Shown: positions 52,475-64,000, numbered from the stretch's first letter. The stretch is 64,000 bases of DNA from Sphingomonas gellani (GCF_900110035.1 NZ_FOCF01000002.1:1-64000), one strand, 5' to 3'. Notes: a model not told the origin generated them from the letters alone. A program made the numbers and translations.

Positions 52475-53949
52475 GCGGCCCTAAGCGCCGCGTCGTGGTG
52501 GCGGGCGGGGGCACCGCCGGCTGGGTCGCGGCCACCGCGCTGGTCAAGCAGCTGGGGCCGCTGGTCGATGTCACACTGGTCGAATCGGACGCGATCGGCA
52601 CGGTCGGCGTTGGGGAGTCGACTATTCCCACCACGCGCAGTTTCCACGACCTAATCGGGGTGGACGAGAGCGCGTTCGTGCGGGCGACGGGCGCGACGTT
52701 CAAGCTGGGCATCAGTTTCGAGAACTGGCTGCGCGAGGGGGTGCGGTACTTCCATCCGTTCGGATCGATCGGACGGGCGATGCCGCTGGCCGATTTCCAG
52801 CATTTCTGGCTGGAAGCGCGCGCGCAGGGCCATGGCGGCAACTTCATCGATTATTCGGCGGAGGCGCTGGCGGCGGCGGAGCGGCGGTTCTCGGCCGATG
52901 CCGATGCCGGCCTGGCTTATGCGTACCACCTCGACGCGACCGCCTATGCGGCGTTCCTGCGTGGGCTGGCGGAGGCGGCCGGCGCGCGCCGCGTGGAGGG
53001 ACGCATCGCGGAGGTCGATCAGGACGGCGACACCGGCGACATCCGCGCGCTGGTGCTGGACGACGGCCGCCGGATCGAGGGCGACCTGTTCATCGACTGC
53101 ACCGGCTTTCGCGCGCTGCTGATCGGGGGGGCGCTGAAGACCGGATACGAGGATTGGAGCGGCTGGCTGCCGACCGACAGCGCGCTGGCGGTGCAGACGG
53201 AGGTGGTCGAGCCGCCCGTGCCCTTCACCCGTGCCACCGCGCACCGCGCCGGGTGGCGTTGGCGCATCCCCTTGCAACGGCGTGTGGGCAACGGGCTGGT
53301 CTATGCCAGCGCCGAGATGGCGGAGGAGGAGGCGCGCGCGCTGCTGCTCGGCGCGCTGGACGGCGCACCCCTGTTCGACCCACGCCTGATCCGCTTCACC
53401 ACCGGCATGCGGCGGCGCATGTGGAACCGCAACTGCGTGTCGCTGGGCCTGGCGAGCGGGTTTATCGAGCCGCTGGAATCGACCAGCATCCACCTGGTGA
53501 TGATCGCGGTGACGCACCTGTTGCAGAGCTTTCCGTTCGGCACCGAGACGGAGACGCTGGCGGACCGCTACAACACGCGGGCGCGGGCGGAGTGGGAGGA
53601 TGTGCGCGACTTCATCATCCTGCACTACACGCTGAACGATCGGCCGGAGCCGTTCTGGCGGCGTGCGGCGACGATGGACCTGCCCGACAGCCTGACGCGG
53701 CGCATCCGTCTGTTCCGCGAACATGGGATGGCGCATCAGGATCAGGACCAGCTGTTCCGCACCGACAGCTGGGTCCAGGTGATGCTGGGGCAGGGGGTGA
53801 TGCCGACCGGCCACCACCGCATGCCCGCCGCGATCCCGCCCGGCGAGCTGCGTACGGCGCTGGAGTCGCTGTCGGCGGGTATCCGGCGGCGGGTGTCGGC
53901 GGTGCCGCCGCACCACCAATTCCTCAGCCGCTATCGCCAGGCGGGATGA
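52471..53949 (+). CDS. Flavin-dependent tryptophan-halogenase-family protein
   Basis: A 492-residue flavoprotein. The FAD loop GGGTAGW is at residues 12-18, GVGESTIP follows at 46-53, the halogenase lysine is Lys78 in GATFKLGISFENW, the W-x-W-x-I-P signature is at 262-267 (WRWRIP), and EPLESTSIH carries Glu336 in the position of the second catalytic residue. All key residues are present, so the enzyme can probably form the hypohalous acid/lysine adduct. True substrates of the receptor-linked members are poorly known; related Xanthomonas enzymes have been reported to favour bromide and indoles. A separate flavin reductase is needed and is not in the operon. It converges with ada, overlapping by 26 bases. 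Confidence 0.9.
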   Translation: MSGPKRRVVVAGGGTAGWVAATALVKQLGPLVDVTLVESDAIGTVGVGESTIPTTRSFHDLIGVDESAFVRATGATFKLGISFENWLREGVRYFHPFGSIGRAMPLADFQHFWLEARAQGHGGNFIDYSAEALAAAERRFSADADAGLAYAYHLDATAYAAFLRGLAEAAGARRVEGRIAEVDQDGDTGDIRALVLDDGRRIEGDLFIDCTGFRALLIGGALKTGYEDWSGWLPTDSALAVQTEVVEPPVPFTRATAHRAGWRWRIPLQRRVGNGLVYASAEMAEEEARALLLGALDGAPLFDPRLIRFTTGMRRRMWNRNCVSLGLASGFIEPLESTSIHLVMIAVTHLLQSFPFGTETETLADRYNTRARAEWEDVRDFIILHYTLNDRPEPFWRRAATMDLPDSLTRRIRLFREHGMAHQDQDQLFRTDSWVQVMLGQGVMPTGHHRMPAAIPPGELRTALESLSAGIRRRVSAVPPHHQFLSRYRQAG

Positions 53950-55006
53950 TCGCGGCGCCCTCCCGCGCCAGCAACGCCCGCTTGCGCTCCACGCCCCAGC
54001 GATAGCCGGACAGTCCGCCGTCGCTGCGCACCACGCGGTGGCACGGGATCGCCACCGCATGCCGGTTGGCGGCACAGGCGGCGGCGACCGCGCGGGTCGA
54101 GGATGGCGCGCCGATCGCACGGGCGATGTCGGTGTAGGAGGCGGTGGTGCCCGGCGGAATCGCGCGCAGCGCCTGCCACACCCGCTGCTGGAACGCGGTG
54201 CCGCGAATGTCGAGCGGCAGCGGCGACGCCTCACCCGGCGTGTCGATCAGGCCGATCACCGCCGCGACATGGCCGTCGAAGCCCGCGTCGCCGCCGATCA
54301 GCTCCGCGCGCGGAAAGCGATCCTGAAGGTCGCGCACCAGCGCCTCCGGATCGTCACCCAGCAGGATGGCGGCGATCCCCCGCTCGCTGGCTGCCACCAG
54401 CACCGTGCCGAGCGAGCAATCCCCGACCGCGAAGCGCAGCGTCTCCCCCGTGCCACCCGCGCGGTACCGGGCCGGCGCCATGCCCAGCCGCCCCGCCGCG
54501 CCCGCGTAGAAGCGGCCGCTGGTCGCGAAGCCGGCGGCAAAGATCGCCTCCGTCACCGACGCGCCGCTTGCCAGTTCGCCGGCCGCCCGCTCCGCGCGAT
54601 GCGCATCGGCAAAGGCGCGGGGCGTGACGCCCGTGATCAATCGGAACAGGCGGTGGAAATACGCGGGGCTGAGGCCGGCGTCCGCGGCCAGTGCGGCCAG
54701 GCGCGGCGGCGTCTCGGCGGCCATGATCGTGCGGCACGCATGTTCGATCAGCGCGGCATGGCGGGTGTCGGTCGCCGGCCCGTCCGGATCACAGCGGCGG
54801 CAGGCCCGCGCCCCGGCGGCGCGCGCGGCCTCCGGCGTGTCATGGATGCGGACATGTTCGGGGCGGGCCGCACGCGACGGGCAGGATGGGCGGCAATACA
54901 CGCCGGTCGTGTCGACCGAGTACCAGAACCGTCCGTCCGCCGCCTTGTCCCGCGCCACGATGCTGGGCCAGCGGGGGTCGTCCTTGGTGGCGTGGGGTGC
55001 GTTCAT
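53924..55006 (-). CDS. ada: Bifunctional Ada: methylated-DNA repair protein and regulator
   Basis: A 360-residue Ada. The zinc/methyl-phosphotriester domain has C38, C42, C69 and C72 at exactly the E. coli positions (VYCRPSCPSR; ACRRC). An AraC-type helix-turn-helix follows (about 95-180; LAALAADAGLSPAYFHRLFR, ATSGRFYAGAAGRLGMAP). The C-terminal O6-alkylguanine transferase domain has the acceptor Cys322 in AIPCHRVVRS and the R-A-V-A-A-A recognition helix. It removes methyl groups from DNA and, once methylated on Cys38, activates alkylation-damage genes. The ATG at 55006 gives the family N-terminus; the longer frame is Cys/Arg-rich shadow. Confidence 0.95.
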   Translation of the reverse strand: MNAPHATKDDPRWPSIVARDKAADGRFWYSVDTTGVYCRPSCPSRAARPEHVRIHDTPEAARAAGARACRRCDPDGPATDTRHAALIEHACRTIMAAETPPRLAALAADAGLSPAYFHRLFRLITGVTPRAFADAHRAERAAGELASGASVTEAIFAAGFATSGRFYAGAAGRLGMAPARYRAGGTGETLRFAVGDCSLGTVLVAASERGIAAILLGDDPEALVRDLQDRFPRAELIGGDAGFDGHVAAVIGLIDTPGEASPLPLDIRGTAFQQRVWQALRAIPPGTTASYTDIARAIGAPSSTRAVAAACAANRHAVAIPCHRVVRSDGGLSGYRWGVERKRALLAREGAAIIPPGDSG

Positions 55007-55088
55007 GGCGTGCGGTCCGGGGTAAGCGACGCACCGCCTGTACCGCGCGTTGTCCCGTGGCGCTTCCCGTTCCTTGCACCCCAATCCG

Positions 55089-55985
55089 TCAAAGCAGCAG
55101 GTCGCGCTCGGGCAGCAGCGGCGGCGGCAGGTCGTCACGACCCATCGCGGCCAGCATCTCGCGCTCCACCAGCCGCACCAGCGCGTCCAGCGGCAGGTCG
55201 TTGGTGTCCAGCCCGAATGGGTCCTCCAGCTCGTCCCCCAGCGCGTCGAGCGCGAAAAAGGTGTAACAGACGATCAGCACCAGCAGCGGCGTCCACCAGC
55301 CGAGCGCGTTGGCCAGCGCGAACGGCAGCAACAGGCAGAACGCATAGGCGCTGCGGTGGAGCAGCAGGGTGAAGGTGAAGGGAAGGGGCGTCGCCTTGAT
55401 CCGTTCGCACCCGCCCTGCACCTGCGACAGCGCGGTCAGCTGCCCTTCCAGGATCGACAGGTGGATGTCGCTGATGTGCCTCGCGCGCGCCAGCCGGGCG
55501 CAGCGCGTTCCCACGTCGCGCAGGATCGCGTCGGTCGGGTTGGGATGATCCGCCGCCGGCGCATCCGCCCACCACCGCGCCACGACGGAGGCCTCGTGCC
55601 CGTTGCGCAGCCGCGCGGCCAGCCCGTGCGCGAAACCGATCAGGCCGCGCAGCAGCGGCGCCTGCGCCTCGGCATCAAGCGAGGATATCTGCCGCGCGAA
55701 CGAGCGGCTGTGGTTGATCAGGTCGCCCCACAGCTTCCGCCCCTCCCACCACCGGTCGAAACAGGCGGTGTTGCGAAAGCTCATGAAGATCGAGAGCGCA
55801 AGGCCGATCAGCGTGAACGGGATCGCACCCAGCTGGACCAGCATCGCCGGGTGGCTGTCGACCAGCAGCACCGCGCCGACCGAGATCGCGAGCATCGCCG
55901 TCAGCCGCCCCGCGATGCGCGGCACGATCGATCCGCGCACGCGGAACAGGATGTCGAACAGGGTCGGGCGCGGACGGACGATCAT
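55089..55985 (-). CDS. Bestrophin-like (UPF0187) membrane protein
   Basis: A 298-residue protein of the bacterial bestrophin family, which forms pentameric ion channels. Marks are the N-terminal RPRPTLFDILFRVRGSIVPR, the SIFMSFRNTACFDRWWEGRK segment (F-R-x-x-x-x-x-x-R-W-W-E-x-R is the family signature), a helix-rich cytoplasmic middle and the late PLPFTFTLLLHRSAYAFCLL and LGDELEDPFGLDTNDLPL, the latter a hallmark of the family. About four hydrophobic helices can be drawn. It stands between ada and the truncated haemoglobin gene on the same strand; no functional link is evident. Confidence 0.9.
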   Translation of the reverse strand: MIVRPRPTLFDILFRVRGSIVPRIAGRLTAMLAISVGAVLLVDSHPAMLVQLGAIPFTLIGLALSIFMSFRNTACFDRWWEGRKLWGDLINHSRSFARQISSLDAEAQAPLLRGLIGFAHGLAARLRNGHEASVVARWWADAPAADHPNPTDAILRDVGTRCARLARARHISDIHLSILEGQLTALSQVQGGCERIKATPLPFTFTLLLHRSAYAFCLLLPFALANALGWWTPLLVLIVCYTFFALDALGDELEDPFGLDTNDLPLDALVRLVEREMLAAMGRDDLPPPLLPERDLLL

Positions 55986-56029
55986 GGAACGGCAATCATG
56001 GACCGGCGATCAAGGAAGGACGAACCGTC

Positions 56030-59152
<3,123 letters not shown>

Positions 59153-59244
59153 CGTCGCCTCCGCTCCACGCCGGTGCGTCGGGGTTGGTCGGCCCGCCGC
59201 AGCACCTGCGCCTCGTTCCATGTCACCGGCAGGTGTGCCCGCAT

Positions 59245-59258
59245 TTGACGCAGGTCAA
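59245..59258. promoter_or_regulatory. FNR/ANR-type dyad between UbiH-like and TetR genes
   Basis: TTGACGCAGGTCAA has perfect five-base arms, TTGAC and GTCAA, around a four-base spacer, the geometry of an FNR/ANR/FixK box with C-G in place of T-A at the inner position. It lies 93 bp from the hydroxylase start and 45 bp before the TetR start. An operator for the TetR protein is the alternative. Confidence 0.5.
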
Positions 59259-59302
59259 TGCCGCTCGATCGTCGCGCAACGGGGCAAGCGACGGGTTGCA
59301 CC

Positions 59303-59920
59303 ATGGCGGGGGATCGGGTGAAAGCGTGCATCATGCCCGATCCGGCGACCCAGGCCCCGGCGATCAAGCCGCAGCGCGCGATGCGACGCGATGCGCGCGC
59401 GCGTCGCGATGCGCTGCTCGATGCGGCGGCGCTGTGCTTTCAGCAATCCGGCTATCTGGTGCCGCTGGAGGATATCGCGGAACAGGCGGGGGTGGGGCGA
59501 GGCACGCTGTACCGCAATTTCCGCGACCGGGAGGCACTGGCGCTGGCAATCTTCGGGCGGGAGATCGACCGGCTGGCGGCGGTGATCGACCTGGAGGAGC
59601 CGCTGGGCCGGACGATGGCGGCGGTGGCGCGCAGCGGATCGGCGGCATCGACCCTGTTCGCGCGCATCTCCTCCGACATGAACCTGGACGAGGAGACGAT
59701 GCACGACCTGAAGGCGCTGGGCGACCGCTTCGTCGCCGTGCTGCAACCGGTCGCGGACCGGGCGCATCAGCGCGGCGAGCTGCGCCCCGATTACGGCGCG
59801 GCGGAACTGTTCCTCGCCACCCGCATGGCCGCCGCGCTGGCGCTGAAGCCGGGGCTGGACGCCGAGGAGCAGATCGCGAACGCGCTGGACCTTCTGCTGC
59901 GCGGCCTGTGCGCGCGCTGA
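59303..59920 (+). CDS. TetR-family transcriptional regulator
   Basis: A regulator of 205 residues if started at the ATG at 59303; ATGs at 59258 and 59333 are in frame and the ribosome sites are equally weak. The N-terminal HTH is clear: RRDALLDAAALCFQQSGYLV, then LEDIAEQAGVGRGTLYRNFR, then DREALALAIF. The ligand domain is short and helical (LFARISSDMNLDEETMHDL; ATRMAAALALKPGLDAEEQI), as in the alphaproteobacterial group with a TetR_C_33-like end. It is convergent with the efflux operon (14-bp gap), so control of that operon is possible but not shown; the divergent hydroxylase operon is the other candidate target. Confidence 0.85.
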   Translation: MAGDRVKACIMPDPATQAPAIKPQRAMRRDARARRDALLDAAALCFQQSGYLVPLEDIAEQAGVGRGTLYRNFRDREALALAIFGREIDRLAAVIDLEEPLGRTMAAVARSGSAASTLFARISSDMNLDEETMHDLKALGDRFVAVLQPVADRAHQRGELRPDYGAAELFLATRMAAALALKPGLDAEEQIANALDLLLRGLCAR

Positions 59921-59933
59921 ACGGGCGCGGCGA

Positions 59934-61433
59934 TCAGCCGGGCGTCTGACCCGCCGCCGGTTCGGTCCAGCCGAGACCCAGCGCCTTTTGCACCGCGATA
60001 TAGCTGTTGGTCAGCTGGGCGCGCGCCTGTGCCACCGACATCGCGGCCGACAGGCGTTGGCGTTCGATGTCGATCTGGTCGATCGTTGAGCTGGTGCCCG
60101 CCGCCACCCGCTGTGCGTTCAGCGTGGCGGACCGGGTGGCGGTCGCCTCCGCCTGCGACAGCTGGCCGAGCTGCGCGCGGGTGTTGGCGAAGCGGGACAG
60201 CGCGGTTTCCGCGTCGTTCAGCGCCTCCAGCACCGTCTGGCGATACTGCGCATCGGCCAGCGTCGCGCCGGCCTCCGCCTCTCGCGTCGCACCACGCGCC
60301 TTGCCGAAATCGAGCAGCGACCAGCTGAGCATGGGGGTGGCGAGGGTGGTCAGGTTGCCCAGATCGAACACGTCGCCGATGTTGGTGCCGCCCAGGCCCA
60401 ATATGCCCATGAACTTGATGCCGGGCAGCTCGCGCGCTTTGTTGACGCCGATCGCCGCGGTGCTGGCGGCCAACTGGCGCTCGGCGGCGCGGATGTCGGG
60501 GCGGTGGGCGATCAGTTCGGCGGGATTGCCGATCGGCACCTGCGCCGGGGGCAGCGGCACGGGCACCACGGTGCCAAGCGTCGCGTCCAGCGCGCCCGGC
60601 GTGCGCCCGGTCAGGACGGCCAGCTGGTTGAGATATTCGTCGCGCTGCGCGCCCAGCGGCACCGCCTGCGCCTCTGTATTCTCCAGCTGGTTCTGCAGAC
60701 GTTCGAGGTCGAGCTGTGACGCCGCGCCGCGGTCCAGGCGCTGTCGCACCAGGCCAAGCTGCTGACGCTGAAGCGCCGTGGAGCGCTGGTTCAGCCGGAT
60801 CCGCTCCTGCACGTCGCGCAGCGAGACGTACGCCTGACCGACTTGCGCCGACAGGCTGACCTGCGCGTCGGCCAGATCGGCGAAGCGGGCGCCGATGGTG
60901 GCGCGCGCCTGCTCCACCCGCCGCCGCGCTCCGCCGAACAGGTCGAGTTCCCAGGATGCGTTCAGGCCGAGATTGTAGAAGGTCAGGCTGGTGGAGTCGC
61001 CACCGCCCGAGGACGTTCCGCCGTCCGCTTCGCCGCCGCTGTTGTCGCCGCTGCCGCCGCCCAGGTCGACGCCGGGCAGTCGTGCATGCAGAACGGTGGC
61101 GTTGGTGCTGACACTGGGCAGTTGCGCGGCGCGTTGCTGCGTCAGTTGCGACTGCGCCTGGAGGATGCGCGCCTGTGCCTGGTCGATGGTCGGGCTATGC
61201 GCCAGTGCATCGTCGACCAGCGCGGCCAGCGTCGGGTCCCCCAGCGTGTCCCACCACCGCGCCAGACCGGGTGCCGGGGTGAAGGACGCGTCGCCCGCGC
61301 GCACGAAGCTGCCCCGCGCCACCGCATCGGCGGCGGTCGCGGGCGGTCCCTTGTAATCCGGGCCCACGGTGCAGGCGGCCAGGGGCAACAGGACGGGCGG
61401 CAGCAGGGCCGCGAGGGACAGCGAACGGCGCAT
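59934..61433 (-). CDS. NodT-type outer-membrane efflux lipoprotein (OMF)
   Basis: A 499-residue TolC-like channel subunit. The signal peptide ends in a lipobox, LLPLAAC (Cys21), followed by TVGPDYKGPP, the standard NodT opening. Two OEP repeats follow, with LARWWDTLGDPTLAALVDDA, the first coiled-coil (IDQAQARILQAQSQLTQQ), RPDIRAAERQLAASTAAIGV and ETALSRFANTRAQLGQLSQA. A Gly/Ser-rich loop (about 130-147) is inserted in the first half. Its start overlaps the stop of the inner-membrane pump (TGATG), so the three components of the tripartite pump form one operon. Confidence 0.93.
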   Translation of the reverse strand: MRRSLSLAALLPPVLLPLAACTVGPDYKGPPATAADAVARGSFVRAGDASFTPAPGLARWWDTLGDPTLAALVDDALAHSPTIDQAQARILQAQSQLTQQRAAQLPSVSTNATVLHARLPGVDLGGGSGDNSGGEADGGTSSGGGDSTSLTFYNLGLNASWELDLFGGARRRVEQARATIGARFADLADAQVSLSAQVGQAYVSLRDVQERIRLNQRSTALQRQQLGLVRQRLDRGAASQLDLERLQNQLENTEAQAVPLGAQRDEYLNQLAVLTGRTPGALDATLGTVVPVPLPPAQVPIGNPAELIAHRPDIRAAERQLAASTAAIGVNKARELPGIKFMGILGLGGTNIGDVFDLGNLTTLATPMLSWSLLDFGKARGATREAEAGATLADAQYRQTVLEALNDAETALSRFANTRAQLGQLSQAEATATRSATLNAQRVAAGTSSTIDQIDIERQRLSAAMSVAQARAQLTNSYIAVQKALGLGWTEPAAGQTPG

Positions 61434-63013
61434 CAGTGCATCGCCGCGGGCGCGGCGTCCTTTGGCAGCGGGCGGAGGAACAGGACCAGCGGCAACACGA
61501 GCATCGTACCCATTCCCATGATCCAGAAGATGTCGTTGAAGGTCATCACCAGGGCCTGACCCTGAACCTGCCGCCCGATCAGGCGCAGAGCCGCGGCGTC
61601 ACCGCCGGTGCCGGCGCCCAGCCCCGCGACGTAATCCTGCACCCGCTGGGAATTGGCGTTCAGCGTTTCCTCGATCCGGCGCGAATGGAACCAGGATCGC
61701 TGGTCCTGGATGATCGAGATGCCGGCCAGCGCCAGGCTGCCGCCCAGGTTGCGCACCGCGTTGAACAGCCCAGACGCGTCCCCCGCATCCTCCGGCGGGA
61801 CGGATCGGACTACCGCCTGGCTGAGGAACAGCATGCCCAGGATCTGCCCGACACCGCGCAGCAACTGCGACACGGTGAAGTCCGCGCCATCCGAGGCGAG
61901 CGTCAGATTGGCATCCATCAGCGCCGATGCGCCCATGATGCACAGCCCACCACCGACCGCGATGCGGATGTCGACGCGGCGCAGCAGGATCGGCACCATC
62001 GCCATCAGGATCAGGCTCGGGATACCGGACAGCAGCACGACCTTGCCCGATTGCAGCGCGTTGTAGCCGGCGATCAGCGACAGGAATTGCGGAATGACAT
62101 AGGAGGTGCCGTACAGCACGATACCGAGCACCACGCCCATCAGCGCGACCGAACCGAACTGCCGGTCCAGCAACAGCTTCAGCTTGATGATCGGACGGCG
62201 CGCGGTGGCCTGTCCCCAGAACAGCAGGCCGAAGCCGACGACCATCACCGCGAACATGTAGCGGATCAGTTCGGACGAGAACCATTGCTCGCGCTGGCCC
62301 TCCTCCAGGAACACGGTCAGCCCACCCAGGCCCAGCGCCAGGCCAGCGATGCCGACCCAGTCCGCCTCCCCCAGCAAATCCAGCCGCACGCGCTCATGCT
62401 TCAGGCCCAGGAGCAGCAGCGTGACCAGGATCGCGCAGATCGGCACGTTGAGGAAAAAGGCGTAGTGCCAGCTGACATTCTCCGTCAGCCAGCCGCCGAT
62501 CAGCGGGCCGATGACCGGACCCATGATGGCGGTGACGCCGAACATCGCGATGCCGACCGGTTGCTGGCGACGCGGCAGACGCTGGGCGATGATCGTCTGC
62601 GCGGTGGGGATCATCGCGCCGCCGGTGAAGCCCTGTCCGACGCGACCGACGATCATCATGGTCAGCGTGGTCGACACGCCGCACAGCACCGAAAAGGCGG
62701 TGAACAACGCGGCGGCGATCAACAGAAAGGTGCGCAGGCCCAGCAGGCGTTCCAGCCATGCCGCCATCGGGATGATGACGATCTCCGCCACCAGATAGGC
62801 GGTCGCGATCCACGTCCCCTCCGTCCCGCTGGCCCCGATCTCCCCCTGGATGGTGGGCAGCGACGAATTGACGATGGAGATGTCCAGCGTCGCCATCAGA
62901 GCGCCCAGCGTCCCCGCCGCGACCGCCAGCCACGCCGCGGTGTCCGCGCGTTCGGGTGGCCGCCGCGACGTGTCGGCGCGTTGCCGGTCGGGTGAAGCGG
63001 CGGCGGTCGCCAC
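61433..63013 (-). CDS. DHA2-family drug:H+ antiporter (EmrB type)
   Basis: A 526-residue, 14-helix MFS exporter. LMATLDISIVNSSLPTIQGE is the DHA2 first-helix motif, TAYLVAEIVIIPMAAWLERL the second-helix region, VGRVGQGFTGGAMIPTAQTI the R-x-x-Q-G-x-G-G-A-x-x-P fourth-helix signature, and MGPVIGPLIGGWLTENVSWH the fifth-helix antiporter motif C. It exports hydrophobic toxicants together with the EmrA-like adaptor and the NodT channel. The start is GTG 63013, two bases after the adaptor stop. Confidence 0.94.
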   Translation of the reverse strand: MATAAASPDRQRADTSRRPPERADTAAWLAVAAGTLGALMATLDISIVNSSLPTIQGEIGASGTEGTWIATAYLVAEIVIIPMAAWLERLLGLRTFLLIAAALFTAFSVLCGVSTTLTMMIVGRVGQGFTGGAMIPTAQTIIAQRLPRRQQPVGIAMFGVTAIMGPVIGPLIGGWLTENVSWHYAFFLNVPICAILVTLLLLGLKHERVRLDLLGEADWVGIAGLALGLGGLTVFLEEGQREQWFSSELIRYMFAVMVVGFGLLFWGQATARRPIIKLKLLLDRQFGSVALMGVVLGIVLYGTSYVIPQFLSLIAGYNALQSGKVVLLSGIPSLILMAMVPILLRRVDIRIAVGGGLCIMGASALMDANLTLASDGADFTVSQLLRGVGQILGMLFLSQAVVRSVPPEDAGDASGLFNAVRNLGGSLALAGISIIQDQRSWFHSRRIEETLNANSQRVQDYVAGLGAGTGGDAAALRLIGRQVQGQALVMTFNDIFWIMGMGTMLVLPLVLFLRPLPKDAAPAAMH

Positions 63014-63015
63014 GA

Positions 63016-64000
63016 TCAGTGCTCCTGCCGGTCCAACTGCTTCTGCTGGTCGCGGATGCGGTCGATCTCCGCCTTGGCCGAAATCGTGTCCACCGTCACG
63101 TCGACCGACAGGCCGGGTACCAGCAGCCGCCGCGCGGCGGGCGTCGCCTCGATGGAGATGCGGACGGGAACACGCTGCGTGATCTTGGTGAAGTTACCCG
63201 TCGCGTTTTCCGGGGGAAGCAGCGAGAAGCGCGCGCCCGTGCCCGGCGCCAGACTTTCCACGCGGCCCTTCAGTTCCAGATCGTCGATCGCGTCGACCTT
63301 GATCGACACCGGTTGGCCCGGACGCATCAGGGCGAGCTGCGTTTCCTTGAAATTGGCCGTGATATACAGCCGGTCGAGCGGCACGATCGACATCAGCCGT
63401 GTGCCCGGTTGCGCATATTGGCCGACGGTCACGGTCTTGTCGCCGACGCGCCCGGCGATCACCGCACGGATCAGCGTGGCGCCGACGTCGACATCGGCGG
63501 AGGCGAGCTGAGCCCGCGCCGCGCGGCCCTGTGCCTCGCCCTGCGCAACCTGCGAGCGCAAGGTGGCGATGCGGCGCTGCTGCGCGGCGACGGCCGCCTG
63601 CTGCGCGCGCACGTCGTCGGCGGACTGGCGGGCGGTCAGTTCCAGTTGCGCGAGCCGTTCGCGGGTTTCCGCGCCGGACGCCGCGAGCGGGCGATAGCGG
63701 GCGACCTCCGCCGCGTCGTGCGCCGCCTTCGTCCGTGCGGCCGCGAGCTGGACGCGGGCCTGATCGACCGCAGCATGTTGCTCGCCGATCTGTGCGCGCA
63801 CGGCATTCGCCTGGGCTGAGGCGACCGCGATCTGTGCCTCCGCCTGTTGCGACTTGGCGCGGGCGTCGCGGGGATCGATTCGGACCAGCGGCTGACCGGG
63901 ACGAACGTCCTGATTGTCGGTCACCAGCACGTCCGCGACATAGCCCGCGACCCGCGGCGACACGGTCACGGCGTCGGCATCGACCTGTGCGTCGTTGGTG
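63016..64000 (-). CDS. HlyD/EmrA-type periplasmic adaptor, 5' end beyond window
   Basis: About 328 codons of a membrane-fusion protein; the frame is open to the window edge and continues, so the N-terminal membrane anchor is missing here. Visible are the lipoyl/barrel half (VTVSPRVAGYVADVLVTDNQ, DVRPGQPLVRIDPRDA), a long coiled-coil hairpin of Ala/Gln/Arg (about 50-145 of the visible part), VIAGRVGDKTVTVGQYAQPG and the beta-barrel ending with PARRLLVPGLSVDVTVDTIS. It connects the EmrB-like pump to the outer-membrane channel. First known gene of the three-gene efflux operon. Confidence 0.92.
   Translation of the reverse strand, partial: TNDAQVDADAVTVSPRVAGYVADVLVTDNQDVRPGQPLVRIDPRDARAKSQQAEAQIAVASAQANAVRAQIGEQHAAVDQARVQLAAARTKAAHDAAEVARYRPLAASGAETRERLAQLELTARQSADDVRAQQAAVAAQQRRIATLRSQVAQGEAQGRAARAQLASADVDVGATLIRAVIAGRVGDKTVTVGQYAQPGTRLMSIVPLDRLYITANFKETQLALMRPGQPVSIKVDAIDDLELKGRVESLAPGTGARFSLLPPENATGNFTKITQRVPVRISIEATPAARRLLVPGLSVDVTVDTISAKAEIDRIRDQQKQLDRQEH

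Overview
The window looks like chromosome from a sphingomonad (Sphingomonas or a close relative, Alphaproteobacteria). The evidence is the high GC content, many GTG starts and 1-4 nt gene overlaps, two large TonB-dependent receptors, a gltD / DUF2059 / gltB arrangement, a complex-I NDUFA9-type protein beside uppP, a cyoABCD-surf1-regB-regA run, and a TonB receptor / SapC / cupin-like / tryptophan-halogenase cassette of the sphingomonad, Caulobacter and Xanthomonas type. The genus is inferred from gene content and protein style, not from a marker gene.

Layout. 1-3.98 kb is the end of a probable integrated element: cargo genes (DUF1801, an ArsR/SRPBCC pair, a PhyH-like dioxygenase), a decayed IS6-type transposase tail, a perfect 20-bp palindrome, and a P4-type tyrosine integrase directly beside tRNA-Leu(CAG). 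4.1-18.3 kb is housekeeping: NDUFA9-like protein, uppP, glutamate synthase (gltD, gltB), GST, csaA, small membrane proteins, HAD phosphatase and pepN. 18.4-29.5 kb holds an M28 peptidase, an SDR, a DMT exporter, a threonine-aldolase-like enzyme, a class A PBP, an FMN reductase, a YdfG-like SDR, a cysteine-free Crp/Fnr regulator and an MFS transporter. 29.6-36.5 kb is one tightly coupled plus-strand unit: bo3-type quinol oxidase, SURF1 and a RegB/RegA redox two-component pair. 36.6-40.6 kb holds glnD (apparently starting with CTG), a type-5 uracil-DNA glycosylase, folK and tRNA-Lys(TTT).

40.8-45.8 kb holds an orphan TonB receptor, two very small membrane ORFs, a frameshifted L,D-transpeptidase and an unrecognised protein. 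46.0-53.9 kb is the most system-like part: a divergent LacI regulator, an operator-like dyad over a -35 box, a large TonB receptor, a strong terminator or attenuator, then overlapping SapC, JmjC/cupin-like and flavin-halogenase genes. No glycoside hydrolase accompanies them here. 53.9-59.2 kb holds Ada, a bestrophin-like channel, and an operon of truncated haemoglobin, CoA-transferase and a UbiH-like hydroxylase with an FNR-type dyad upstream. 59.3-64 kb is a TetR regulator and an OMF / EmrB / EmrA efflux operon cut by the window end.

I found no rRNA, CRISPR array or intact insertion sequence. Functions are assigned from motifs and family resemblance read by eye; no database search was possible.
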